This document shows positions 15,653 to 22,882 of a DNA stretch of 29,268 nt, piece by piece. A program made the position numbers and the translations under genes. Below the pieces are notes generated by a model. It was not told the DNA's origin. It saw only the letters and a list, made by a program, of their open reading frames with translations, and ran no database searches. Numbering within the stretch: position 1 is the stretch's first letter; every line of letters begins with the position of its first letter. Source of the DNA: Candidatus Bathyarchaeota archaeon (lineage in GTDB: Archaea; Thermoproteota; Bathyarchaeia; TCS64); NCBI GenBank assembly GCA_014729945.1, contig WJJC01000018.1, positions 1 through 29,268 of the forward strand, given 5' to 3'.

Positions 15653-16183
15653 GTGGAGAGAAAAATGAGAACACAAATATTAACAGACACTGAACGAGAG
15701 AGACTAATTAAATGGATAAAACACGGGGAAGAAACACAGACAACACGAAACCTTTTCAGCAAAATCCGTAAAAATCTACCCCAACTAAAAACAGACGTGA
15801 TACTATTAATCAGGGTACGAAAACACCTCTTAAACAAGAAAAGGTGGAACAGTAAACCTAGACTAACCACTCAGGTAAATAACAGTCTCATAACAAACAA
15901 TAAAATACAACTAGAAAAAACTAAAAATTACCCACATAATAAGAGACTAGAATACATTAATCTCCTTGAGAATCTCTCAAACAAGCTGGATACAACCCTA
16001 AACGATCCCATCACTCCAATGAAATTTAAGCTGAGAGTAATGACCACCTTAAACAAGATCATAAAGACATCTTATGGAATGGTGAAGGATATAGAAATAG
16101 AGATGCTGGAAGAAGAATTTAACAGACTAGACGAAGATAAAGCCCCATATAAAGAGAGGCTTCATGATATAGAAGAAAAATAG
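15653..16183 (+). CDS. Lysine-rich hypothetical protein
   Basis: A 176-residue basic, mostly helical protein (GTG 15653). The ATG four codons in, at 15665, is better placed behind a GGAG at 15655-15658 and is the likely start. The first 60 residues (MRTQILTDTERERLIKWI.., NLFSKIRKNLPQLKTDVILLIRV) resemble a small archaeal helical family known to me only as uncharacterised. The last 50 residues are rich in Glu and Lys and may form a coiled coil. The gene is markedly more A-rich in its codons than its neighbours and stands alone between two gene-poor AT-rich stretches, so horizontal acquisition is possible. Function not recognised. Confidence 0.7.
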   Translation: MERKMRTQILTDTERERLIKWIKHGEETQTTRNLFSKIRKNLPQLKTDVILLIRVRKHLLNKKRWNSKPRLTTQVNNSLITNNKIQLEKTKNYPHNKRLEYINLLENLSNKLDTTLNDPITPMKFKLRVMTTLNKIIKTSYGMVKDIEIEMLEEEFNRLDEDKAPYKERLHDIEEK

Positions 16184-16549
16184 TATTAATTTAATTTTAA
16201 TAAACTTTAAGAATATAAATAACCTATAACCAGCCCATTAAACGTCACATAGTAATAAAAAATTCAGGAAATAAAGTTTTCTAGCATAAGACTCTAACTC
16301 TTCGATCTGAAGAGCTAGAATAAAAATCATAATTAACATTAGGTTAATATCACACGAACGATAAAGGAAATAGTCTCCACGCCATCTGTCAACAAAAACC
16401 TTACTAAGAATTTATTAAAATTCATCCAAAATCCATAAGCTGTTAACACGTTTACCACATCTCTCCAAGCCACTCACTTTATATTGTAATAAAGATACCA
16501 TTAACTGAGCCTGTTAAGTGAAGAACGGATCATTGAAACATACTGGTCC
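16184..16549. other. AT-rich non-coding region
   Basis: About 365 bp with no gene. It contains the nested hairpin at 16277-16320 and a TATA-like ACTTTATATTG near 16476-16487 that could drive the small membrane-protein gene. Confidence 0.45.
16277..16320. repeat. Nested inverted repeat / composite hairpin
   Basis: An outer stem, TTCTAGC (16279-16285) with GCTAGAA (16314-16320), encloses an inner stem CTCTTC-GATCT-GAAGAG (16298-16314). The inner and outer right arms share one base. It lies about 95 bp after the 176-aa gene, and AATAAAAATC follows. It could be a 3'-end RNA structure, a small structured RNA, or a protein-binding dyad. Confidence 0.55.
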
Positions 16550-16603
16550 ATGTGCGTTAAATGGTTTACTTACCTTAACAAGCAGATAAACCAAGAATTG
16601 GAG

Positions 16604-16732
16604 GTGAAGCATTTACTTCATTTAATCGGACAAGCCCCTGCTCAGTTGCCACCCATAGCGGGCCAAGCACTTTTCGCGGGAGGGATTATATTACTAGCCA
16701 TAATTCTCTGGAGATTCAGCAAGATAAGATAA
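16604..16732 (+). CDS. Small single-pass membrane protein
   Basis: From GTG 16604, with a GGAGG overlapping the start codon, the reading gives 42 residues: a short N-terminus, a Pro/Gln/Gly linker (GQAPAQLPPIAGQ), then one hydrophobic helix (ALFAGGIILLAIILWRF) and a basic end SKIR, which suggests the C-terminus is inside the cell. An in-frame ATG at 16550 would make 60 residues. A TATA-like box near 16476-16487 supports transcription from about 16510, which fits either start. No family recognised; the clean membrane helix and promoter are the reasons to call it. Confidence 0.5.
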   Translation: MKHLLHLIGQAPAQLPPIAGQALFAGGIILLAIILWRFSKIR

Positions 16733-16843
16733 AAGCAGAGTAATGGGTACAACCATAACCCATAAAATTTTTTTATTCAAACTAAAGCACCAGGTAAGTG
16801 CCTGTATGGTTGATTAGTTTCTTAGTTGATCGATGAAAAGCAG

Positions 16844-17842
16844 TCAAGAAGAGTTGATACTAAGAAGCTTCTCAGGGTTAAGTTTAGTCATCTGGACAAT
16901 ATCATCCTCTGGTACCCCAAGGTCCAGCATAAGAGCTATAAACTCCCTAAAACCCTCAACCGGAGGCGGCAAGGTATATACCCCGAAGTCAGTCGCCATA
17001 ATACAGTTATCTGCCCCAAGCTCCTGTGTGTGTTCCGCAACCGTCTTTATACTAGTCTTGGGGTGCTCACTTGGTATCTTGTCGCTAGCGTACTCGATCT
17101 CGACGTAATAATCTGTTTTCCTAGTACCGCTGCTATGTCCATACGCTGCTAAAGTATACTCTATGTAGGCTCCATTCTCCACCATTTGATGAAGCTGATC
17201 CATACTGGCGATCTTAAAGATCGTGCTACTAGCCACCATCTTCTTGATACCATACTCTTTACCTAACTCAGTTAACCTTAACGCCTCCTCCGCCGAAACA
17301 TGCCCCGTAATCATGTACACATCCGGATGACTAGCAATAAGACCTAGAATCTCATCCAGTTCAGGGCCTGGAGCCTCATCCACAGGTATCTTGATGCTCC
17401 TCCCCAACTCCTCTTCCCTGAACTTGGGGTCAGTCCTCCAGAACTCCTTGAACTCATCATCAATATACTGACCCTCTCGACTAGTCATCCAGTGAGTGCT
17501 ATGGGTTCCAAAGGCTACATATTTAGCGCCATCACCATAATAGAGACTGGTTTTCACAGCTCTCGGATTCATCCCACCGTAGACCGTGTTAAGGTTCATA
17601 CCTCCAAATGTCTGAAAATCCGGTACAGCCTCGTTAACCAACTGGCTAGTACCATTGCTCATCTCAAATACATCCATAAATACGATAGCACGCATACCAG
17701 CGTCTCTTGCTTGTCTAGCGGCTTGAATAGGTGTAACGCTTCGTGGACTGGATTTTAGATGTGGGCCAGCGTGAACATGAATATCTATGGCTCCTTTCAA
17801 CAAGTCCAGTGTTTTCTGATACGATCTCCCTTTCGTTAACAA
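16844..17842 (-). CDS. DUF6282-type amidohydrolase-superfamily protein
   Basis: About 332 residues from TTG 17842. The N-terminal AIDIHVHAGPHLKSSPRSVTPIQAARQARDAGMRAIVF gives the HxH metal motif on the first barrel strand. GTHSTHW, MITGHVS and ATDFGVYTLPPP supply later histidines and the usual C-terminal aspartate, as expected for a TIM-barrel metal hydrolase. The substrate is unknown. The frame is open further to a possible ATG at 17914, but that start would lie upstream of the TATA-like box and inside the Nudix gene. The leaderless TTG, about 22-25 bp downstream of the box, fits better. Divergent from the Nudix gene. Confidence 0.82.
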   Translation of the reverse strand: MLTKGRSYQKTLDLLKGAIDIHVHAGPHLKSSPRSVTPIQAARQARDAGMRAIVFMDVFEMSNGTSQLVNEAVPDFQTFGGMNLNTVYGGMNPRAVKTSLYYGDGAKYVAFGTHSTHWMTSREGQYIDDEFKEFWRTDPKFREEELGRSIKIPVDEAPGPELDEILGLIASHPDVYMITGHVSAEEALRLTELGKEYGIKKMVASSTIFKIASMDQLHQMVENGAYIEYTLAAYGHSSGTRKTDYYVEIEYASDKIPSEHPKTSIKTVAEHTQELGADNCIMATDFGVYTLPPPVEGFREFIALMLDLGVPEDDIVQMTKLNPEKLLSINSS

Positions 17843-17860
17843 ATCATGACTAAAAGGACG

Positions 17861-17876
17861 ACATATTATATCAAAC
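17861..17876. promoter_or_regulatory. Shared TATA region for two divergent leaderless genes
   Basis: ACATATTATATCAAAC reads as a TATA-like box on both strands. It is about 22-25 bp from the TTG start of the DUF6282-type gene (17842, minus) and about 30 bp from the TTG start of the Nudix gene (17899, plus). Both genes would then be leaderless and only 56 bp apart, so they may compete for one site. Confidence 0.5.
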
Positions 17877-17898
17877 CTCCCACAGAAAGGACTTAACG

Positions 17899-18387
17899 TT
17901 GATCCGGGCAACAATATGCGAGATTATCCAAGAGGAACAGATTCTTCTTCAACACAAAGCAGCTGGACGGTTTGGGGAGGGAAAATGGAATGGCCCTGGA
18001 GGCAAACTAAAACCTGATGAAACACCTCTTGAAGGCGTAATACGCGAAGTAAAAGAAGAAACAGGGCTAACGATCCATGATCCTGAACTCTTAGGTAGAA
18101 TCAACTTTTTTTTCGGTGAAAAAACAGAGCCAGACTGGACTACTTACATTTTCCTCGTTACCGATTACACTGGCGATTTAACACCGAACGAGGAAGGAGA
18201 ACTAAAATGGTTCAACATTGAGGAAATACCCTACCATGAGATGTGGCTCGATGACAAACACTGGTTACCGCATATAATCCAAGGGAAAAAAGTAAAAGCA
18301 ACCTTCTGGTTCGACGAAGATGGGGAAAAAATACTAAGATACTCTCTCGAAACAAAGAAGAAAAAAAGTAATTATATGTCAAGTTGA
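17899..18387 (+). CDS. Nudix hydrolase, MutT/MTH1-like
   Basis: A 162-residue protein with an intact Nudix box at 35-57 (GKLKPDETPLEGVIREVKEETGL, matching G-x5-E-x7-REUxEExGU), preceded by GKWNGPGGK. The KWNGPGGK..F-F-GEK layout resembles 8-oxo-dGTP diphosphatases of the MTH1 type, which remove oxidised nucleotides, but substrate cannot be fixed from sequence. It starts at TTG 17899, about 30 bp after a TATA-like element. The C-terminus after residue 150 is lysine-rich and probably disordered. Divergent from the DUF6282-type gene. Confidence 0.92.
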   Translation: MIRATICEIIQEEQILLQHKAAGRFGEGKWNGPGGKLKPDETPLEGVIREVKEETGLTIHDPELLGRINFFFGEKTEPDWTTYIFLVTDYTGDLTPNEEGELKWFNIEEIPYHEMWLDDKHWLPHIIQGKKVKATFWFDEDGEKILRYSLETKKKKSNYMSS

Positions 18388-18436
18388 AACCTCTATATGT
18401 CATACTTACAACATTCTACTTAACGTCAAAATAACT

Positions 18437-18796
18437 GTGAATAATTTGAGTGAGATAAGAGAAATAATCGGACTAGAAGAAGAAATAACTATCAAAGGCC
18501 TACTGGGAGAGAAAAAAGTAAAGGCAAAGATAGATACTGGAGCCGATAGAACCAGTGTGGACGATGATATAGCAGCAGAAATAGGACTAGGTCCCATCCA
18601 TAAAATAGTGAAAGTCAAATCCAGTCTAAGCGGCAAGAGCAAGAAAAGACTAGTAGTGGACGCGGAAATAGTGATCAAAGGCGAACACCATAAGATACCG
18701 GTATCCATCAGTGAAAGAGATCATATGAGTTACGAGCTAATCATTGGAAAAGATATATTAAAAAAATGCAAATTCCTCATCGATCCCACATTATAA
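18437..18796 (+). CDS. Retropepsin-like aspartic protease, RimB/COG4067 type
   Basis: A 119-residue single-lobe aspartic protease starting at GTG 18437. The catalytic motif is KIDTGADRTSVD (Asp33), followed by a strand pattern VDAEIVIKGEHHKIPVSIS and the second-half mark LIIGKDILKKCKFLIDP. A single DTG means it must act as a homodimer. In bacteria such proteins (RimB) work with the ATP-grasp ligase RimK, processing the glutamate chains it adds to ribosomal protein S6. Here a RimK-type gene follows 39 bp downstream, so the same ligase/protease pairing is inferred, with an unknown target. Confidence 0.85.
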   Translation: MNNLSEIREIIGLEEEITIKGLLGEKKVKAKIDTGADRTSVDDDIAAEIGLGPIHKIVKVKSSLSGKSKKRLVVDAEIVIKGEHHKIPVSISERDHMSYELIIGKDILKKCKFLIDPTL

Positions 18797-18835
18797 ACAC
18801 CAATATTTATCACAAATACCCTACACTAGTAAATC

Positions 18836-19711
18836 ATGCCAGATGTTCTCATTCTCTCTACAAGTAGAAAATTTTTTTCAACCAGAGAGATAACCAAAGC
18901 CTTGAAGAAGAAAAACGCATCTCCAATATACATTAACACGCCAAAAATAAGACTCAGCGTGGATCAAAAAGAGGCAACGCTTCTATACAAAGATGAGAAG
19001 ATAGAGAACGCTGGATCAGTAATACCACGAATAGGAAGAAGCCTAACAGATTTCGCGTATATCGTGCTACGCCAATTTGAGGCACTAAATGTACCATGCA
19101 CCTTATCCTCAAAGGGGTTAATACACGCTAGGAATAAATTCATGGCTGTCCAAGAACTAGTTAACTCAGACATACCTTTCCCAACCTCATGGCTAACCAA
19201 ATCACGCATGGATACGGGTATAATAAAACAAAAAATGGATTTCCCAATAATCATCAAACTCCTAACAGGAACCCAAGGAATAGGAGTAATGAAAGTAGAG
19301 AGCGAGAAAAACGCTATACCCATAATAGATACATTAACGGAACTGGATCAACTAATATTGATACAGAATTATCTACAAAACAATGGAGAGGATATCAGGG
19401 TCTTTGTCGTAGATGGGAGAATTATCGCGTCTATGAAGCGAATAAGTCCAGAGGATGACTGGAGAGCCAATATACACGCGGGGGGAACAGGAATAGAATA
19501 TAACCTCACCGATGAAGAGGAAGAAATCGCGATAAAAGCAACTGAGATACTGGACACAGGAATAGCAGGGGTAGACCTTATCCAGACACCAGAGGGAACA
19601 AAACTAATAGAAGTAAATGTATCACCCGGCTTCAGAGGACTTCTTAAAGCTACAGGGATAAACGCAGCAGATTCAATAGCCGAATACGCTATTAAATTAG
19701 CAAAGAAGTAG
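18836..19711 (+). CDS. RimK-type ATP-grasp ligase
   Basis: A 291-residue ATP-grasp enzyme of the RimK/LysX/MptN family. Landmarks are ARNKFMAVQELVNSDIPFPTSWL (substrate side), FPIIIKLLTGTQGIGVMKV (nucleotide-binding loop), LIQNYLQNNGEDIRVFVVDGRIIASMKR, a NIHAGGTG loop, and the metal-binding end LIEVNVSPGFRGLLKATG. The family joins an amino acid, usually glutamate, to a protein, coenzyme or carrier. No lysine-biosynthesis carrier (LysW) or F420 gene is near; the only partner in sight is the retropepsin-like protease upstream. It appears leaderless, with a TATA-like AATATTTATC near 18802. The acceptor is unknown. Confidence 0.9.
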   Translation: MPDVLILSTSRKFFSTREITKALKKKNASPIYINTPKIRLSVDQKEATLLYKDEKIENAGSVIPRIGRSLTDFAYIVLRQFEALNVPCTLSSKGLIHARNKFMAVQELVNSDIPFPTSWLTKSRMDTGIIKQKMDFPIIIKLLTGTQGIGVMKVESEKNAIPIIDTLTELDQLILIQNYLQNNGEDIRVFVVDGRIIASMKRISPEDDWRANIHAGGTGIEYNLTDEEEEIAIKATEILDTGIAGVDLIQTPEGTKLIEVNVSPGFRGLLKATGINAADSIAEYAIKLAKK

Positions 19712-19758
19712 GCAGAAGTTTTCGTAAACCATATACATTCAGCCACCTATGAAATATT

Positions 19759-20022
19759 ATGCCATACATAGCACAGGAAGATAGGCCTCAATATGATAAG
19801 GCCTTAGAAGAAATCACCAAGCTCCTAAAAGAGAACCCACCAGAGACCATAGATGGACACCTCAACTATGTGATAACAAAGATCATCAAAGAAGTATACC
19901 CACTAAGATATTATCATATAAACAAAGCAATGGGTGTACTAGAGTGTGTCCAACACGAGTTCTATAGACGTGTCGCCGCACCATATGAGGATACTAAAAT
20001 AGAGCAAAATGGAGACGTCTAA
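19759..20022 (+). CDS. Small conserved protein, DUF6899-like
   Basis: An 87-residue protein beginning MPYIAQEDRPQYDKALEEI, with LNYVITKIIKEVY, GVLECVQHEFYRRVAAPYED and an end IEQNGDV. This is the pattern of a small family found in many bacteria and archaea (DUF6899, from memory) and not known to have a defined function. It is mostly helical and soluble. It follows the ATP-grasp gene by 47 bp on the same strand, with its own AT-rich upstream sequence, so it may be separately transcribed. Whether it is a substrate or partner of the ligase/protease pair is only a guess. Confidence 0.82.
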   Translation: MPYIAQEDRPQYDKALEEITKLLKENPPETIDGHLNYVITKIIKEVYPLRYYHINKAMGVLECVQHEFYRRVAAPYEDTKIEQNGDV

Positions 20023-20171
20023 AACTCAATATTTCTTATATATCAAAAATAGTTCTAATAGATTCTATATCAAAACACATAACTTCAATCAACAATAATA
20101 GTATATATAATTATTAACCTGACTATAGTCAAGTGAGAAATTATTTATTACATAAACAACGTTAAGTCTCT

Positions 20172-21323
20172 GTGCTCAGTCTAATTACACGTCTGTTTAA
20201 TGGTTTTATAACCTTGTTTATCTTCTATAAATTATATATTCTTTTTAAGCAGACGCAACGACGTTTCTATCTATACTGGAGCACAGGATTTCTATTTTAT
20301 GGAGCTAATATAATAATTAGGCTATTCATACCAGAAATAGAGATCAACCCCATAGGGGTTCTAGCGTTTCTTCTTAATCTATTAGGGTTTATATTGATGA
20401 TGAGTGGGATAGGTGAATTGGTTAATAAGGCGAAAATCACACTCATATTGACACTTGCCTTACAGTCCATTCTTTTCTTAATAATGTATAGATATGATAA
20501 CGAATCCTTAGCTTGGGTTATGCTATTAGTACCGCATATAGTCATAACGTTGAGTCTAGGGTATCTCTATACGAGGTTCAAGGTAGATGTGCTCACAATA
20601 GTTGTCGGCTGGGTGCCCATATTACTGGCCAATATAACTTTATCAGCCAATCTGCTGGACATTTTATATATTGACCTCATCTCAGGGGTCTCGAAGATAA
20701 TAGTATATTATGGTATGTCCAAGCCCTCATTCTCAGTCCTGGTGGATGACCTAAGAGAATTCATGCTAACAGGGATGCCTTCTGAGTATGCTGAAGAACA
20801 TAAAAGTGGAATTACAATAATAAAAATGAATACAAATTCAAAGTCAAAGGAGATTGAATGGATAAAGCACCGTATAAGAGATAATAATAAAAGAGGTATT
20901 CGAACCATTCTATTCTCTTATTACGATATAATACATCCATCGGTTTTTCAGGAAGAACTAGCTGAAATGCTTTACCTTGTAAGAGTAACGCAGGATAGAA
21001 ACAAGTACACCAGCTTATTTGAGAACAAAATTACAACAGTGAATGATGACCTGAACATCTTCCACAGGGTGATCTCAGACATAATTAATGCCAGCCGAGA
21101 AACGACGATACCAGCGGATATAATCATATACACTTTATCTCAGATAATACTCATGAAAGGACCTAACCGCATCTACACTATCCTGGTGAGTAAAAACCCG
21201 GAGCTAAAAGAGGGGGATGTAAGCTTGTCCTGTATTATACACCCCGACGTACATGAAGATCACGCTACAGTCTCAAAGTTTGAGTCAATATCAAGAGAAA
21301 TTATCCAATTTCCTCATGATTGA
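20172..21323 (+). CDS. Seven-helix membrane protein with C-terminal soluble domain, putative sensor
   Basis: A 383-residue protein from GTG 20172, with about seven hydrophobic segments in residues 5-180 followed by a 200-residue cytosolic part. The soluble part (LREFMLTGMPSEYAEEHKSGITII to IIIYTLSQIILMKGPNRIYTILVSK and HPDVHEDHATVSKFESISREI) reminds me of the RecA/KaiC-derived sensory domains, such as DUF835 or MEDS, that archaea join to membrane helices, but no Walker motif is visible. A role in sensing or signal transfer is inferred. A TATA-like ATTATTTATTAC near 20138 predicts a leaderless mRNA. The last 23 bp overlap the 3' end of the convergent adenylating-enzyme gene. Confidence 0.8.
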   Translation: MLSLITRLFNGFITLFIFYKLYILFKQTQRRFYLYWSTGFLFYGANIIIRLFIPEIEINPIGVLAFLLNLLGFILMMSGIGELVNKAKITLILTLALQSILFLIMYRYDNESLAWVMLLVPHIVITLSLGYLYTRFKVDVLTIVVGWVPILLANITLSANLLDILYIDLISGVSKIIVYYGMSKPSFSVLVDDLREFMLTGMPSEYAEEHKSGITIIKMNTNSKSKEIEWIKHRIRDNNKRGIRTILFSYYDIIHPSVFQEELAEMLYLVRVTQDRNKYTSLFENKITTVNDDLNIFHRVISDIINASRETTIPADIIIYTLSQIILMKGPNRIYTILVSKNPELKEGDVSLSCIIHPDVHEDHATVSKFESISREIIQFPHD

Positions 21324-22797
21324 GAAGCTCCTCTAGTCTCTCTTTCCTCATGCCGATTCTAGTAAGTCTTGGAACACCTTCCTTGTTTTGAAGGTATCTC
21401 TTAACAGTACCTCGGGCTAGTTTGGTTATCTTTATGGGCTTGTATTTCAGGAAATCCACAAGGTCTCTCCAGTCTTTATCCATCTTACGCAGCTCAAGGT
21501 CTATTCTTTCTATAAGTTCTGATTCCGGAATATCCTCTTGTAATTCAATGTAGAGGTGCATATACTCTCGGCTTTCCTCAAGTTCCCGCTGTGCAGTGAA
21601 ATCCACTAAGGAAAGCCCAGCATCAACTAAGGCCTGTAATAACTCCTCTTCATTTATCCGTGTAAAGTTATGAAGCACCATTAATCTATCGGATCGTGAG
21701 AAATACTTGAAGATAGGCGTCTCGCAGCCTATGATATCGTCCCCATTGTCTATGCACTCGAAGATATCCGGCATCACATAACGTGTCATATCATTAAAGA
21801 AAGGAGTCGCAATAAACTGGTACCTCTTCCCAACCTCAACTTTATCCAGACTCAATATCTCTGGAGCCTCAAAAGTATCAATATTGGCATCAACTCGTTG
21901 TTTTTCCGGGATAAATTCAGGGTATATAACCCTCCAATCAAACAGGAACCCACCGGGGTGCTCAAGACTGGGGAGATTAGACATCATACTCTCCGTAGAC
22001 CCAAATACGGTCTTTGGGTAACCACCAGTAATCTCCTTGATTTTTTCTTTTAATGGTGCAGCAGAGAGATCTTGTGTGAAGAAGGCTTTCAGTTTAAATG
22101 GTTCCCCAATCTTAGGATATACCTCATCAATTAGGGATGTCACAGTCATATATGCTATATCAATATCCTTGTAGTTATCTATGAAATAATCTACTTTTTC
22201 CTGAAAACTTAATTCATCAGGATCCGGGGGAACAACCTTACCCAAACTGGGTCCACTGTCTCCGTGAGCCTTTTTAACGTGACCAGTGAAGAAAGAGCCC
22301 TCAGGTGTATTCGTATATATTACATCATCAGCTTCCAAGCTCGTTCTTTTCCCATCATAGGTTCCTATCATGAAGAGGCTCGGACCTGTATTACGAATGT
22401 TCTCTTTTATACCCGTCCTAGGTAATAGATAGGTTTTCGGTTTCCCCATTGTACCACTAGTCTGGGATCTGACATAGTCTTTTAGAGGATAAATTAAATC
22501 GCCCTCTTTTGGTGATTCATAGAATTTCTCGTAAAAAGGATAACCGGTTAGAGGCACTTCATTAATTGATGTATCTGGAGTTATACCTAGTTTTTCTCCG
22601 ATTCCCGTCGTGGATTGTCTAACTAATTTTTTCTCCAATCCCTGCTTATTTTTACTTACCCAATTCGAATCTTTGAGAAAATCGATGCTTTTTCTTTTTA
22701 GTAAGGGCTTAATAAGTTTGAATATTAGTTTATTCACTTCACACTCTCCCGTGAACAATTCAACTCTTAATACTGATCTGAATATGAAACTTTCCAT
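21301..22797 (-). CDS. GH3/ANL-like acyl-adenylating enzyme
   Basis: A 498-residue protein of the adenylate-forming superfamily. It has a phosphate-binding loop SQTSGTMGKPKTYLLP (about 111-126), the FGSTESMM motif near 265-272, RYVMPDIFE in the middle, and SRSDRLMVLHNFTRINEEEL, which corresponds to the hinge before the small C-terminal domain. Overall pattern and length fit GH3-type or phenylacetate-CoA-ligase-like enzymes, which activate a carboxylic acid with ATP and pass it to an amino acid or CoA. The substrate is unknown. An in-frame GTG at 22737 is an alternative start; the ATG at 22797 lies about 20 bp from a TATA-like CTTTATTTC and may be leaderless. It ends inside the convergent 7-TM gene. 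Confidence 0.82.
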   Translation of the reverse strand: MESFIFRSVLRVELFTGECEVNKLIFKLIKPLLKRKSIDFLKDSNWVSKNKQGLEKKLVRQSTTGIGEKLGITPDTSINEVPLTGYPFYEKFYESPKEGDLIYPLKDYVRSQTSGTMGKPKTYLLPRTGIKENIRNTGPSLFMIGTYDGKRTSLEADDVIYTNTPEGSFFTGHVKKAHGDSGPSLGKVVPPDPDELSFQEKVDYFIDNYKDIDIAYMTVTSLIDEVYPKIGEPFKLKAFFTQDLSAAPLKEKIKEITGGYPKTVFGSTESMMSNLPSLEHPGGFLFDWRVIYPEFIPEKQRVDANIDTFEAPEILSLDKVEVGKRYQFIATPFFNDMTRYVMPDIFECIDNGDDIIGCETPIFKYFSRSDRLMVLHNFTRINEEELLQALVDAGLSLVDFTAQRELEESREYMHLYIELQEDIPESELIERIDLELRKMDKDWRDLVDFLKYKPIKITKLARGTVKRYLQNKEGVPRLTRIGMRKERLEELLNHEEIG

Positions 22798-22882
22798 TAT
22801 CTTACAACCAGAAATAAAGTGCAGAAATATTCCAGCATAAGTAGCCGGTAAACTTTAACTTTTAGCGCTATAATGTTTCAAT

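Noticed and set aside
16826..17152. Plus-strand open frames of 108 and 91 codons opposite the DUF6282-type gene
   Set aside because: They lie wholly inside a recognisable minus-strand enzyme and have no protein-like features.
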